Source: Priapulus caudatus
Taxonomy: Eukaryota; Priapulida; Priapulimorpha; Priapulimorphida; Priapulidae
Length of the DNA stretch: 27,126 nt
Reading direction: 5' to 3'
NCBI RefSeq assembly: GCF_000485595.1
Contig: NW_014577386.1
Coordinates: forward strand, 167,280-194,405
The notes beneath the pieces were generated by a model, which searched no databases, had not been told where the DNA came from, and saw nothing but the letters and a program-made list of their open reading frames with translations. The position numbers and the translations under genes were made by a program. Shown here piece after piece: positions 1 to 8,832 of this stretch (its first letter is position 1; each line of letters begins with the position of its first letter).

Positions 1-253
1 GAGTATAATATAAGAGTATTATAATTTTCCTGCTCCTACTATACATCGGAGGAAGCAGCTTTCACCGATGTTTACGCATTCGCAACGTGAATTTCCATTC
101 CTTTCCGAGTGCGCCGCCGCGAGGTACATGCTCCGTTTACGGATTCGCGTGGCAACGAAAAGGTTTTCACGTAAAGTCGTCGCGACCTCTAAACACATCT
201 GCGGGCTTTAGTGAAGGCATAACAAACTGTTAGTATTGTTGTAATGGGAAAGA

Positions 254-340
254 GTTGTTGATCTCCGCTCCGGCATCGTAGCAAGCGTCGAGTTTGTAAA
301 GTTGTTGATCTCCGCTCCGGCATCGTAGCAGCGTCGAGTT
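254..340. repeat. Two-copy direct tandem duplication, 47-bp period
   Basis: A block starting GTTGTTGATCTCCGCTCC at 254 recurs at 301, and both copies run through the same CATCGTAGCA core to GCGTCGAGTT. They differ by a one-base indel (GCAAGCG against GCAGCG). The flanks repeat short GTTAG/GTAGCAA words, so the duplication sits in loosely repetitive DNA. The minus-strand open frame across it shows no recognisable domain. Confidence 0.85.
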
Positions 341-429
341 AGCAAATGTTAGCAGATTGTAGCAACGAGTAAAGATGATGTAGTCGCAGAATTTGTTCTT
401 GAAGACTGACTTTATTAGTAAACACAATA

Positions 430-1640
430 CAAATATATATACACTACGGCAACCTAGGCACCCAACTGACCCAAGCCTAAGCCCCGTGTCTCGTCTTCGT
501 CCGCTACATCTTGATAGGGATGACCATGTAATAACTCACGTATGATCTGGGTAATGACTCACGTACGTCTCCTGGGTAGGTAACTCCCTTCTGATTTTTC
601 CGTGTCTATTTAATACGTTTCCGAAAACCGCCCGGCGACATTTCAATCCGACTCCCGGCCAATCACCGTCTGGGTCTATTGGGTTAGGGTGCGCGCGGTG
701 GGTTACAATAACAACAATAACTTGCTAGGGTTAGAAGTTTAGACAATTAGTCGCAAATCCCTAATTAGCCCGCATCCCTGCGATACAACAGTATCAACAA
801 TGACAAGTTCATCTCTCAAACAACCATCCCGATCAAGGCGCATGTCGCGCGGGTTGTGTTCTGAGCAGGTGACCGTGGGTAATTCGCTGTTAACCATGTA
901 ACAGTAAAAACATGTCTTTGCGTGGAGGCAAATATCCGCCTTGCCCCCTTCCCAGAATACAGCCTTGGTGCATGACTTGAACGAGCTTTCGAGCTGCGGT
1001 GAAAGACGCATGATGCAAGGCAGGAAAAGACGCGCGAGGCTCTGCATAGGCTGACTAACTCAATTGAAGACGATTAAGGACAGCTAATATGAGAAGCGTG
1101 TCGCCGATCGTTTCCCGCTCAATATCCTCAATATTTAGGTGGAAATTATTCCTAACAGGGGTCGCCGGAAAGAAAACTCATGTTCGCGAATTAATGCGCT
1201 CACTAGAGGAGTCGCCCATCAAACCGCACGCTGCCACCGAGCTAATACGGTGCGCTAGTAGTAATGACAGTCATCACGGCTGCGGCTGATGGACAGCTCG
1301 CAAAGTGCCAGTTATCCGGTCTCCTTTCAATTTTGGCTTCTTAGTGCTTCTCTCGTCGGCCGCGCGCCGAGCGCAATTCATCTGTGAAATGGCGACGTCT
1401 GTCGCATTGTTCTCTTTCAAGGCAGCTTACGGTCGCCCGGGCGTCGACTGTCATGCAACGAACAAGCGGTCGTGTAGCATGCTATACCTCCCCTCATGGA
1501 AAGCGTCCCCCTCTACACTGCGCATGGGCAATACAGGTGATATTCCCATGCGGCCTGCTATAGACATGATGGCCATGCCGTATGTAGATGGGGAAGCTTG
1601 TCATAGTGGGAATGTATATCCAGATTATTATCCAGAGCCG
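430..1640. other. Non-repetitive DNA, no gene recognised
   Basis: This stretch is mixed-composition DNA with short open frames on both strands, the longest about 119 codons. None has a recognisable domain, a supported splice structure or coding-like features. A single GGGTTAGGG word lies near 682-690. I see no RNA gene or element boundary. Exons of a split gene could be hidden here but cannot be shown by eye. Confidence 0.5.
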
Positions 1641-1664
1641 GATTATTATTTTTTTTATTATTGA

Positions 1665-1942
1665 GTCTTATTTGGCATCTTATCCGGAGGCTTATCCGTC
1701 CATTTATCCGGCATCTTATCTGGAGCCTTATCCGTCCATTTATCCGGCATCTAATCCGGAGCCTTATCCGTCCATTTATCCGGCATCTAATCCGGAGCAT
1801 TATCCGTCCATTTATCCGGCATCTTATCCGGAGCCTTATCCGTCCATTTATCTGGCATCTTATCTGGAGCCTTATCCGTCCATTTATACGGCATCTTATC
1901 TGGAGCCTTATCCGTCGATTTATACGGCATCCATTTATCCGA
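1665..1942. repeat. 36-bp minisatellite, about 7.5 copies
   Basis: The unit is 36 bp and is itself three related 12-mers, each built on TTATCCG or a one-base variant: CCTTATCCGTCC, then ATTTATCCGGCA, then TCTTATCCGGAG. Copies differ by point changes such as CCG to CTG, CTT to CTA and CCG to ACG. The period is a multiple of three and the unit lacks stops, so long frames stay open on both strands. One plus-strand frame gives a Pro/Tyr/Ser-rich 12-residue repeat. In that frame the unit-to-unit changes I read are all amino-acid-changing, which argues against a maintained protein. Confidence 0.9.
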
Positions 1943-2224
1943 TGTAGGTCAATTACGACGAAGAACGCTGCGCCGAAACCTGTGTCTCGTAGAGTGGCCT
2001 AGCCTCTCCTTCACATGCGACGAGAGAGACCAGAGCTGACGGTCACGATAGCGACCGTTTGCGGAAGCAAAACCACGTACAGAGAAATGTAAATATGGCG
2101 ACGACACGACTCCTTGCGAATCAAATACGATAATCAATATAAAGTAATAATAACATCAAAAAGTAAAGTATCGTATAGGTATAGCTAGGGGTAATCGGAT
2201 AGGGTTTAGTTGGTGCGCTGGCCA

Positions 2225-2493
2225 TGTGTGGATGGCGAGGGTGTGTGGATGGGGAGGGTGTGTGGGTGGGGTGGGTGTGTGGATGGGAAGTGTGTGTGGG
2301 TGGGGAGGGTGTGTGGGTGGGGCGGGTGTGTGGGTGGGGAGGGTGTGTGGGTGGGGAGGGTGTGTGGGAGGGGAGGGTGTGTGGGAGGGAGGAGGGTGTG
2401 TGGGAGGGGAGGGTGTGTGGGAGACAGAGGGTGTGTGGATGGGGAGTGTGTGTGGGTGGGGAAGGTGTATGAGTGGAGAGGGTGTGTGGGAGG
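2225..2493. repeat. 17-bp G-rich minisatellite, about 15 copies
   Basis: The consensus is GTGTGTGGGTGGGGAGG, with variants of GGAT, GGAG, GGGGTGG and GGGGCGG and one 19-bp unit. Every unit has runs of three or four G on the plus strand, so the array could form G-quadruplexes, and the minus strand is C-rich. The period is not a multiple of three and the unit lacks stops, so all three plus frames are open through it. Those Cys/Gly/Trp-rich frames are artefacts. Confidence 0.92.
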
Positions 2494-2499
2494 CGCGTT

Positions 2500-2900
2500 G
2501 TGCGCTGATTGCTCGTCAACTACTTGTTAATGCCGTCAGCGTGAAATTCTCGCCGCCGCCATCGTTCTACTTGCTGATCACAACTGACAGCAGAGTTCCG
2601 CTTGTTGGCACCGTACTGTACGTAGTTAGCGATACGTCGGTAAAAACGTATGCCTTGTTGCATGGTTGGCACTATAGCGCATGTATGTCAATACCGTTTG
2701 GAATTCCAACACAATCTGTTGAAATTTTCCTCTTATATTATTTGTTTCGGTGAAAGCGCATTTTTGGCGCGGCGTTGTTAAGCCTAGCGCAGACCTGCGA
2801 TTTTTGGTTGCTCGTCGCTGCAACCTGCAACTACTGAACTTACGCCGGGATACCTTTCTGTTAGGGTAAACGGATGCACCGTTGTGCCTTTATGACTCTA
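2500..2900. other. Non-repetitive DNA between minisatellites
   Basis: I see no gene, RNA or element end here. A motif at about 2639-2668 (GTAAAAACGTATGCCTTGTTGCA) resembles one unit of the repeat that begins at 2901 and may be a stray degenerate copy. Confidence 0.45.
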
Positions 2901-3115
2901 GTTTATATACCTCTCCATCCGTAAAAGCATATGACTTAGTTATTGCAAGGTCGCGACTGTGCTTCGATACCTCTCCATTAGGAAAAGCATATGCCTTATT
3001 GCAAGGTTGTGACTGTGGTTTGATATCTCTCCATTAGTAAAATCGTATGCCTTATTACATCGGTTGCAACTGTGCTGCGATTCCTCTGCATCAGTACAGG
3101 CGTATATGCCGCAAC
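2901..3115. repeat. Degenerate tandem repeat of 56-60 bp, about 4 copies
   Basis: The anchor CTCTCCAT or CTCTGCAT recurs at 2911, 2971, 3027 and 3084, giving spacings of 60, 56 and 57. Each unit then carries a TAAAAGCATATGCC-like word, a TTATTGCAAGGTTG-like word and ACTGTG. A minus-strand frame through the array shows an apparent Cys-x2-Cys spacing, but this comes from the repeat and not from a zinc-binding domain I can recognise. Confidence 0.8.
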
Positions 3116-3570
3116 TAGGACAGATAATTGCGCGCTCACTTACATATATATATATATATTTCGAGCCATCACGTTCATCGGAGTGATTCACGTGATGTGG
3201 TCTCAGAGCGCGTCGCTTCGCATGCATGTGACCAGCAAGGAAAGGAGGGGGGGGGCGATCTTGGCGCACTGCGGAAGAATGAGTGCTACTGGGTTATGCA
3301 GTGGATTCCTCCCAGCAAACATCGGGGCTAGATGAGTGTGAGGGTTTGCGGCGGATTTGCATAGTCGGGAAACCTCGGAAAACGTCGGTGTGCAGAAAAT
3401 TGGCGTCGGTTGTGTGCCAACCCAAGCTGCGTTCGATGTTCAGCCCCAGTGTCTTGTAATGCAGCCATCCCCGCAAAAGAAGGATCTCCGCGACGTACGT
3501 ACTGCTAATGTCCGCCATAGGCTGCATTGGGTGCGCGCAGTTTCCCACCGGGCTGGCGTGCAAATCAGTT

Positions 3571-3665
3571 ATGCATCCTTATATACATCCTTATATGCAT
3601 CCTTATATCCTTATATATATCCTTATATGCATCCTTATATCCTTATATATGCATCCTTAATATAA
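3571..3665. repeat. 12-bp AT-rich minisatellite
   Basis: Alternating ATGCATCCTTAT and ATCCTTATAT words repeat about seven to eight times. The sequence is AT-rich and free of stops in one frame, which gives a meaningless Tyr/Ile/Leu run. It lies just upstream of a short telomere-like motif. Confidence 0.85.
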
Positions 3666-3712
3666 GCGTTAACTTGTGCGATGTTCATTTCCTCCGCTGG
3701 CATAACGATAAG

Positions 3713-3731
3713 CCTAACCCTAACCCTAACC
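3713..3731. repeat. Interstitial telomere-like (CCCTAA)n, about 3 units
   Basis: About three consecutive CCTAAC units occur, matching the TTAGGG telomeric repeat found in most animals outside the arthropods and nematodes. It is far too short to be a chromosome end and is flanked by other repeats. Confidence 0.6.
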
Positions 3732-3754
3732 ACAATAACTAACCATATTAAAAC

Positions 3755-4081
3755 GATATATATATGTGTATATATATATCAGGATATATATACATATACA
3801 TATACTAGCTGCGGGTACCCGCTGCGCTGGGTAAAATCGTGCTACTAATTCATACTACTAAATAACGGGACACAATAGGAAGCATTGGGTAATAATGGAG
3901 AATAACATTGCACACAAATATCAATATTAGAAATCGGTCTAATAAGATAAAAAACATGGTAAAAACGGTTACGTATGACATTTATATCACAGCACAACCC
4001 AACGTAGAACCCTGGAACATAATAGTAATATGGTGTAAATGACAAAAAGTTATTATAACAGCATGTACGAATGGGTTGCAC
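3755..4081 (-). mobile_element. Possible end of a dispersed repeat element
   Basis: Reading the minus strand, an open AT-rich stretch (4081 to 3845, 78 codons with no recognised domain) runs into TTTTACCCAGCGCAGCGGG, then the 12-bp perfect palindrome GCGGGTACCCGC at 3811-3822, then a TA-rich simple tract (3755-3805). A unique body, a GC-rich hairpin and a TA microsatellite tail together resemble the 3' ends of dispersed retroelements or SINEs in invertebrates. That likeness is from general memory, and I cannot name a family. No target-site duplication was found. Confidence 0.3.
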
Positions 4082-4300
4082 TTCTCATTTCAAAGCTTCT
4101 TGATAAACAATGCAGTCGTAACCTCTGAACATGGTCCTGGTTGTGCTCTGTTTTAGATTGGTTTCGGTTTCACAATACCAGCAGCTGATGAGGTGAGGGA
4201 AATAAATACTCATAGATTTTATAGGAAGGTTATAGGAAATCGCCCTTCTGAAAAATTGCATCCAGATCGCTTGGGCGGTTTGGCCGTCCATAGGTACGAT

Positions 4301-4775
4301 ACATACATACATAGATGCATACATACATACATACATACATACATACGTACGTACGTACGTACGTACGTACGTACGTACGTACAATACTACATAAACATAC
4401 AATACATACATCATACATACATACATACATACATACATACATACATACATACATACATACATACATACATACATACATACATACATACATACATACATAC
4501 ATACATACATACATACATACATACATACATACATACATACCTATACATACATACATACATACATACATACATACATACATACATACATACATACATACAT
4601 ACATACATACATACATACATACATACATACTACATACATACATACAACATACATACATACAACATACATATATACATACATGCATGCATGCAATGCATAC
4701 ATACATACATACATACATAACTACATACATACATACATACATACATACTACATACATACATACATACATACATAC
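4301..4775. repeat. (CATA)n microsatellite, about 475 bp
   Basis: This is an almost pure ACAT tetranucleotide array with few interruptions, including CCTATACATAC near 4540, CATGCATG near 4680, and several single dropped bases. It is open in multiple frames on both strands, giving HTYI-type and MYVC-type pseudo-peptides, which are artefacts of a stop-free four-base unit. Confidence 0.97.
4344..4382. repeat. (GTAC)n self-complementary tract inside the CATA array
   Basis: About ten GTAC tetramers run uninterrupted. GTAC is its own reverse complement, so the whole 39-bp tract is palindromic and could extrude a cruciform. It differs from the surrounding CATA by one base per unit (CATA to CGTA). 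Confidence 0.95.
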
Positions 4776-4825
4776 GAACTCAAATATAGACTAGATGGGT
4801 GTGTTTGTGCGAGCTAGTGAGTGTG

Positions 4826-4880
4826 CATGCGTTCGTGCGTGCGTGCGTTCGATCGTGCGTTCGTGCGTGCGTGCTTTCGT
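4826..4880. repeat. (GTGC)n / (GTTC)n microsatellite
   Basis: A short GTGC-rich array with GTTC and GATC interruptions produces the Val-Arg-Ala pseudo-peptide in the overlapping frame. Alternating purine-pyrimidine steps give some Z-DNA potential. Confidence 0.8.
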
Positions 4881-4884
4881 ATAT

Positions 4885-5690
4885 TCTATAGGCTATTATT
4901 ATAACTTCTCAGTGGAGGAAGCATTCGATATTGCCACTAGCCAGGATTTCTCGCCGGTAAAATCTCATCACGAGCGAAACGTGAAGCACATGCATGCCCG
5001 CGTGAATGTAAGCTCGTTTGACGGAATTTCGCCACGAATCATTAAGGATTTCGTATATTGTGCGCAGCGCGCGGGGAAAGAGCGCGAAAACTAGAATGTC
5101 ATTTCCCCGCCGTCCCCGCCCGTGCTTCATCCGCTACCTATAGCTAAATGCAGTTCATTATACATGAAAGGCAGGAAGCCGAGGAAGAGGGTGACTTAGA
5201 AGTAATAAGCTGAGATGCCGTGTAGTCAATAGCTGGATTTCAATGCTCCCGATGGAAATTGCCTTTCTTTGATGTGAAAGTCCCTGTGTCGCAGAAAATA
5301 GGCGAGCGAGTTCGAAGGTTCAGGAGAAAAAAGGCTTGATTCTGATGAAAGGATGCAGTGCTTTCGTGCTATTCAGTCCACGGTGAACGGTGAACAGCCC
5401 TGGATCGATGCGCTACTAGTTAAAAATGTCGCCCGCCATCTAAATTGGTCTCTGAAACAGCAATCGGCGCAAATAGAGAGGCAGACGAACCGAGAACTCG
5501 TCGTGGAGATAATTGCTGTCTACGGCGAGGATGCGCTTGAGAAAGAGAAAGAGAGAGAGAGAGCGAGAGAGATGTATTGGACTTCTTTTGAAAGTGGCGG
5601 AACTGCTCTAAACGCCTGCTCGCGTCTACGTGACGCATGAATTAACTGCGAACGCCGAAGTGCCATGGCCGCTTTCAATTACATTTATAT
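4885..5690. other. Mostly non-repetitive DNA with a short GA tract
   Basis: Apart from a GA-rich run at about 5550-5571 and the small direct repeat CGGTGAACGGTGAAC near 5381-5395, nothing stands out. Open frames of up to 99 codons carry no recognised domain. I see no RNA gene. Confidence 0.5.
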
Positions 5691-5699
5691 TATATTTCA

Positions 5700-5791
5700 A
5701 ACTAATAAACTAATATAATATAATATAATATAATAAATTGTAATATAATATAATATAATATAATATAATATAATATATAATATAATATAAC
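5700..5791. repeat. (TATAA)n pentanucleotide array
   Basis: An AT-only array of TAATA units has one interruption (AAATTG near 5735). A second, looser AT block lies at 5838-5890 (ATATGATATATAATATTATA). The minus-strand Tyr/Ile-rich open frame across both is an artefact. Confidence 0.93.
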
Positions 5792-6111
5792 CAGGAGTAA
5801 ATAAAAACTCACATTTTTGTTTTTCACTCACTCTTGATATAACTAATATTATATGATATATAATATTATATGTGATATGATACGATATAACCAAGTAATG
5901 TGACAAAATGAAGTATATGAGATGAATATATGAATAAATGAAATATATGAAATGAATATGAGAAACCAAGTTCAATTCCGTGTTATATTGTTTCACGTCG
6001 TTTCTGACATTTTAGTTTTATCATCGTGCATGTTTTAAATGGTGAGACTGTTGGTCCGCGTGATCTCTGCTAGCAACTGCGTAATCTCCTGTCAAAAATA
6101 TGATGAATGTA

Positions 6112-6146
6112 ATGTTGATAATGATGATGTTGGTGATGATGACAAA

Positions 6147-6196
<50 letters not shown>

Positions 6197-6198
6197 TG
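6112..6198. repeat. (GATGAC)n hexanucleotide array
   Basis: A GATGAT-rich lead-in is followed by about eight perfect GACGAT units (core 6147-6196). Read on the plus strand the array encodes an uninterrupted Asp run within an 81-codon open frame (6039-6284); on the minus strand it encodes poly-Ser. The plus frame has a start upstream of the array and continues into the following ATT array as poly-Ile, which makes a real acidic protein unlikely. Confidence 0.93.
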
Positions 6199-6213
6199 AA
6201 TTACTTGTATATT

Positions 6214-6258
6214 TTGTTATTATGATTATTATCATTATTATGATTATTATTATTATTG
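6214..6258. repeat. (ATT)n trinucleotide array
   Basis: ATT units with ATG and ATC interruptions lie directly after the GATGAC array. Confidence 0.85.
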
Positions 6259-6259
6259 A

Positions 6260-6745
6260 CATAGTGTTCGGCAGTATTTTATGATTTTTTGTGTGCTTAT
6301 TATCGCTGACATTGAAAGTATAATCTGTATGCTCTAATGCAGACCAAAATTTCCCGTAGAGCATGCAGTAATTAAATTTGACTTAAAAAAGATTGCCAAC
6401 TAACAATCGCACAACATAACTGATTAAAATGCTATGAAAGAGGAGACTAAATTGAGTTTTTCTTTCTATATTTGACGTGGAATTGACCGCAAGGCTGCGG
6501 CGGTAATTTTACTGTATGGAATTTCCCTCGGATCATCAGGTTTAATAGTTTGCCATGTGCCTTGCACATTCGCGGCTGTTGTTGCTCGCTGCGTGTTGCC
6601 AGCCAATTTACCTAATGATCGTAGACAGTTATCTGGGGGAGATATTTGTAAATTGAAACTATCAAATTGGATATACCAAGTGTGGATATACCAAATAACG
6701 CGTGCGGGTCGGTCGTTTGCTGCTTTAGGCAACCCAGCCTGTTCT
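6260..6745. other. Non-repetitive AT-rich DNA, nothing recognised
   Basis: No repeat, RNA or coding signature is visible. Overlapping plus and minus frames of 74 and 95 codons exist between about 6466 and 6781, with no recognisable domain. Confidence 0.45.
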
Positions 6746-6753
6746 GCTAGCAT

Positions 6754-6950
6754 CTATGACAAATACGATATACGCATATAGGCTCTCCTATGACACTATT
6801 TGTCATAGGAAGATTCTTCCTATGACAAATATTGTTGTATGTGTTGTGCGCATCATAGGAGTTTAGGAGCGCTATTATGATCGCAAGCAGTGAATTTCAG
6901 CTATAAAGCGGAACGAAGTTGACTCGCCAATATTTGTCATAGAAAGAATT
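6754..6950. repeat. Cluster of inverted TTTGTCATAGGA motifs, MITE-like
   Basis: The motif TTTGTCATAG or its complement occurs five times: 6754-6765 (minus), 6786-6795 (minus, truncated), 6797-6813 (plus), 6815-6831 (minus) and 6929-6950 (plus). The third and fourth form a palindrome with 17-bp perfect arms around one base (6814). The second and third form 10-bp arms around five bases. The fourth and fifth are near-identical arms of about 20 bp pointing into a unique interior of about 95 bp (6834-6928). This is how nested or partly deleted inverted-repeat elements look. No clear target-site duplication was found. Confidence 0.6.
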
Positions 6951-6990
6951 GATTATACTAGCAGACTAATACCCGTACAACGACGAAATC

Positions 6991-7225
6991 GATCTATCTA
7001 TGTATCTATCCATGCATGCATGCATTCATCCATCCATCCAGCCAGCCATCCCTCCATCCATCCATCGCATGTCATGCCATGCCATGCCATGTCATGCCAT
7101 CCCATCTCATCTCATCCTATCGCATGCCACCCCATGCCACCCATGCCATCACATCCCATCCCATCCCATCGTCTTCTATCCCATCCCATCCCATCCCACC
7201 CTATGTCATCCCATCCAATCCCAAA
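6991..7225. repeat. CATC / CCATC / CATGC tandem array
   Basis: The array begins with CTAT and CATGCATG tetramers, passes to CATC, then to a pentanucleotide CCATG/CCATC array. Unit size shifts from four to five, and all three plus frames stay open, giving the Ser/His/Pro-rich pseudo-peptides. Confidence 0.93.
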
Positions 7226-7440
7226 CAATAAAAATAATATGAAATAATATAAGAATCATGAAAATAATCAATAATAATAATAGTAGTAAATAAAAATAAT
7301 ATGTAAAAAATATAGATTTTTCAATTTTTAACTTTTTTAAAAATTTTGTGTAGTAAAATTTATTTTTTTACCATTTGAAATTAACGCTTTGGATGCAGAA
7401 GTAGATTACTAAAAGAGTAAAAAAGTTAAGGAGAAAATTT
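7226..7440. other. AT-rich DNA, possible tail of the tRNA-like element
   Basis: The stretch is strongly AT-rich with AATAAT runs (7226-7300), then TTTTT/AAAAA blocks. It lies downstream of the tRNA-like head on the minus strand, so it could be the body and tail of the same retroposon. No boundary or target-site duplication can be identified. Confidence 0.35.
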
Positions 7441-7446
7441 TCCCCT

Positions 7447-7520
7447 CCCAGCTGAAGATTCGAAAACGGCGAATCGTCGGGTTATGAACCGAGCTCCTAC
7501 CGACTACGCTACGGCCGGCG
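7447..7520 (-). tRNA. tRNA-Met(CAT)-like sequence, probably a SINE head or pseudo-tRNA
   Basis: Read on the minus strand, TAGCGTAGTCGG (7511-7500) is a full match to the RNA polymerase III box A consensus TRGCNNAGTNGG. A seven-base TTCATAA loop follows, with CAT in the anticodon position (7486-7484), and then a degenerate B-box-like TTCGAATCTT. Outer CCGGC and GCTGG can pair as five acceptor bases with one G-T. Against a working tRNA, the D stem is imperfect, the anticodon stem needs a bulge, and the T stem pairs badly. The AT-rich sequence beyond its 3' end suits a tRNA-derived SINE. Elongator tRNA-Met is the nearest isotype by anticodon. Confidence 0.45.
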
Positions 7521-7711
7521 GGCAGACGCTGCGATAATTCCCCATGTAACGTGATCATTGGAATTTTGACTTTTACAATTTTTTTTTAAGATTTTAAAAT
7601 TGTTGTAAATGTTTGTCTCAGCCAGAACCATCTGCAAGACTATGCGTGATTGTGAATATATCTTCAGTTAGCGCGATTGAGTGAAAAATTACGGGACACT
7701 CGAGATTAAAC

Positions 7712-7800
7712 AAACACACAGCACACACACACACACCACACACACACACACAGCACACACACACAACGACACACACACACAACACAGCACACACACAACA
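7712..7800. repeat. (CA)n microsatellite with periodic G interruptions
   Basis: CA dinucleotides are broken by CAGCAC, CACCAC and ACGAC insertions that divide the tract into short blocks. It is mostly alternating purine-pyrimidine sequence. Confidence 0.93.
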
Positions 7801-8205
7801 AGATTAGCCGCATTATAGTATAGGTGTGAAATTCTGAGTTCCTGTCGCTGATGGACCAGCCGTTGCAAAATGTTTCTTGTATTAGGATAGGGCCTACTTC
7901 TATGATTTGGATTTTAAGTGTGGCACTGGGCTTTCGAAATTTAACGATGAAATAGAGTTAGGTTAGTGGTCGAAATCCCAGCAATTTACACTTATGTACA
8001 CGAATTCGGACAATGTATAACCAGTATACGAACTGCGGTGCGTCAAGATGCATGCATATAGGAACAGCCTCAATGTCGAAGCGGTAAACGCTGTCCTGAA
8101 TCTCGGGGCGCAGCAGAGTCGTTCACACTTTCCTCTCCTGAATGCATTGGCCTGTTCGGCCGAGATGTGGTCAATACGGCCTGCCGACACTACGGAGGGA
8201 AGGAC
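7801..8205. other. Non-repetitive DNA, nothing recognised
   Basis: I see no feature beyond short open frames on opposite strands (about 7963-8190). It ends in the GA tract that borders copy A of the 2.4-kb duplication. Confidence 0.4.
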
Positions 8206-8210
8206 GAGCA

Positions 8211-8321
8211 GCGATGAGAGAGAGAGGGAGAGACGAGAGATGCAGAGAGGAGCAGAGAGAAGAGAGATGAGAGAGAGAGAGAGAGAGAGAGGAGAGAGGG
8301 TGAGTGAGAGAGAGAGAGAGA
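8211..8321. repeat. (GA)n polypurine tract
   Basis: GAGA-rich with interruptions (GAGACGAGAGATGCAG and others). It ends two bases before copy A of the large duplication begins, and copy B lacks it, so the tract marks or lies outside the duplication boundary. Confidence 0.9.
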
Positions 8322-8695
8322 TTTGGAGCGAGAGCCTCTTAAACTGTTTAGTGCTATCGGTCGCAACCCGCTGAGAGTCTCGCCTGAAAACTACTTACAT
8401 GTGACAACGACGAACGAACGTGGCAGTTAGGCGTCCGTCGTCAGAGAGCGGCGACCCGGCGACGCGCATGCGCACACCGGTATTCTATTTGCATTCAGAC
8501 GCGGTGACGTCGCTGCACATACATATTCCACTGTAAAATTCGGCGTAATGGTTTGACTGCTCAGGCTTGTAATACTACGTCAACGAAATGGTATTATGGT
8601 ATTACTCGGTATTAGGAGGCGCGCATATGCCTCATGCACTGTTTATACATCTGTTTATGGCGTTATGCGCCTCACCTATATTGGGTGTTATCCAT

Positions 8696-8832
8696 CGCTA
8701 AAAGCATAGGCGTGTACTAGTGACGGTAAAAGCATATTGTGGTAAGAATAGGTGCTAAAAGCGCATTGGTGGTAAGCATTTTGTGTTAACAAGGCATATG
8801 ATGGTAAGAATCGGTTGATAACAGATATTAGT
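8696..8832. repeat. About 30-bp tandem repeat inside duplication copy A
   Basis: Four to five units begin GCTAAAAGCATA, GGTAAAAGCATATTG, GCTAAAAGCGCATTGG, GTTAACAAGGCATATG and GATAACAGATATTAG. Most continue with GTGGTAAGAAT-like sequence. The same array is present, in a more regular form, at 20810-20947. Confidence 0.8.

Noticed and set aside
682-690. Single TTAGGG word taken as telomeric
   Set aside because: One unit is expected by chance.
739-1047. 102-codon minus-strand frame in non-repetitive DNA
   Set aside because: No domain, start context or splice evidence supports it. Frames of this length are expected by chance in this composition.
1665-2493. CRISPR-like repetition
   Set aside because: Units are directly adjacent with no unique spacers and vary among themselves, and the DNA is eukaryotic. 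These are minisatellites.
2210-2753. Cys/Gly/Trp-rich frames of 82-175 codons resembling a Cys-rich secreted protein
   Set aside because: They are readings of the 17-bp G-rich minisatellite. All three plus frames are open, and the unit length is not a multiple of three.
2940-3269. Possible zinc-finger-like Cys spacing (CPSC...CNRC) in a 109-codon minus frame
   Set aside because: The frame crosses the 57-bp tandem repeat. The Cys spacing does not recur per unit and matches no domain I know.
4085-4794. Several 150-180 codon frames with HTYI or MYVC repeats
   Set aside because: All come from the CATA array, which has no stops in any frame on either strand for long distances.
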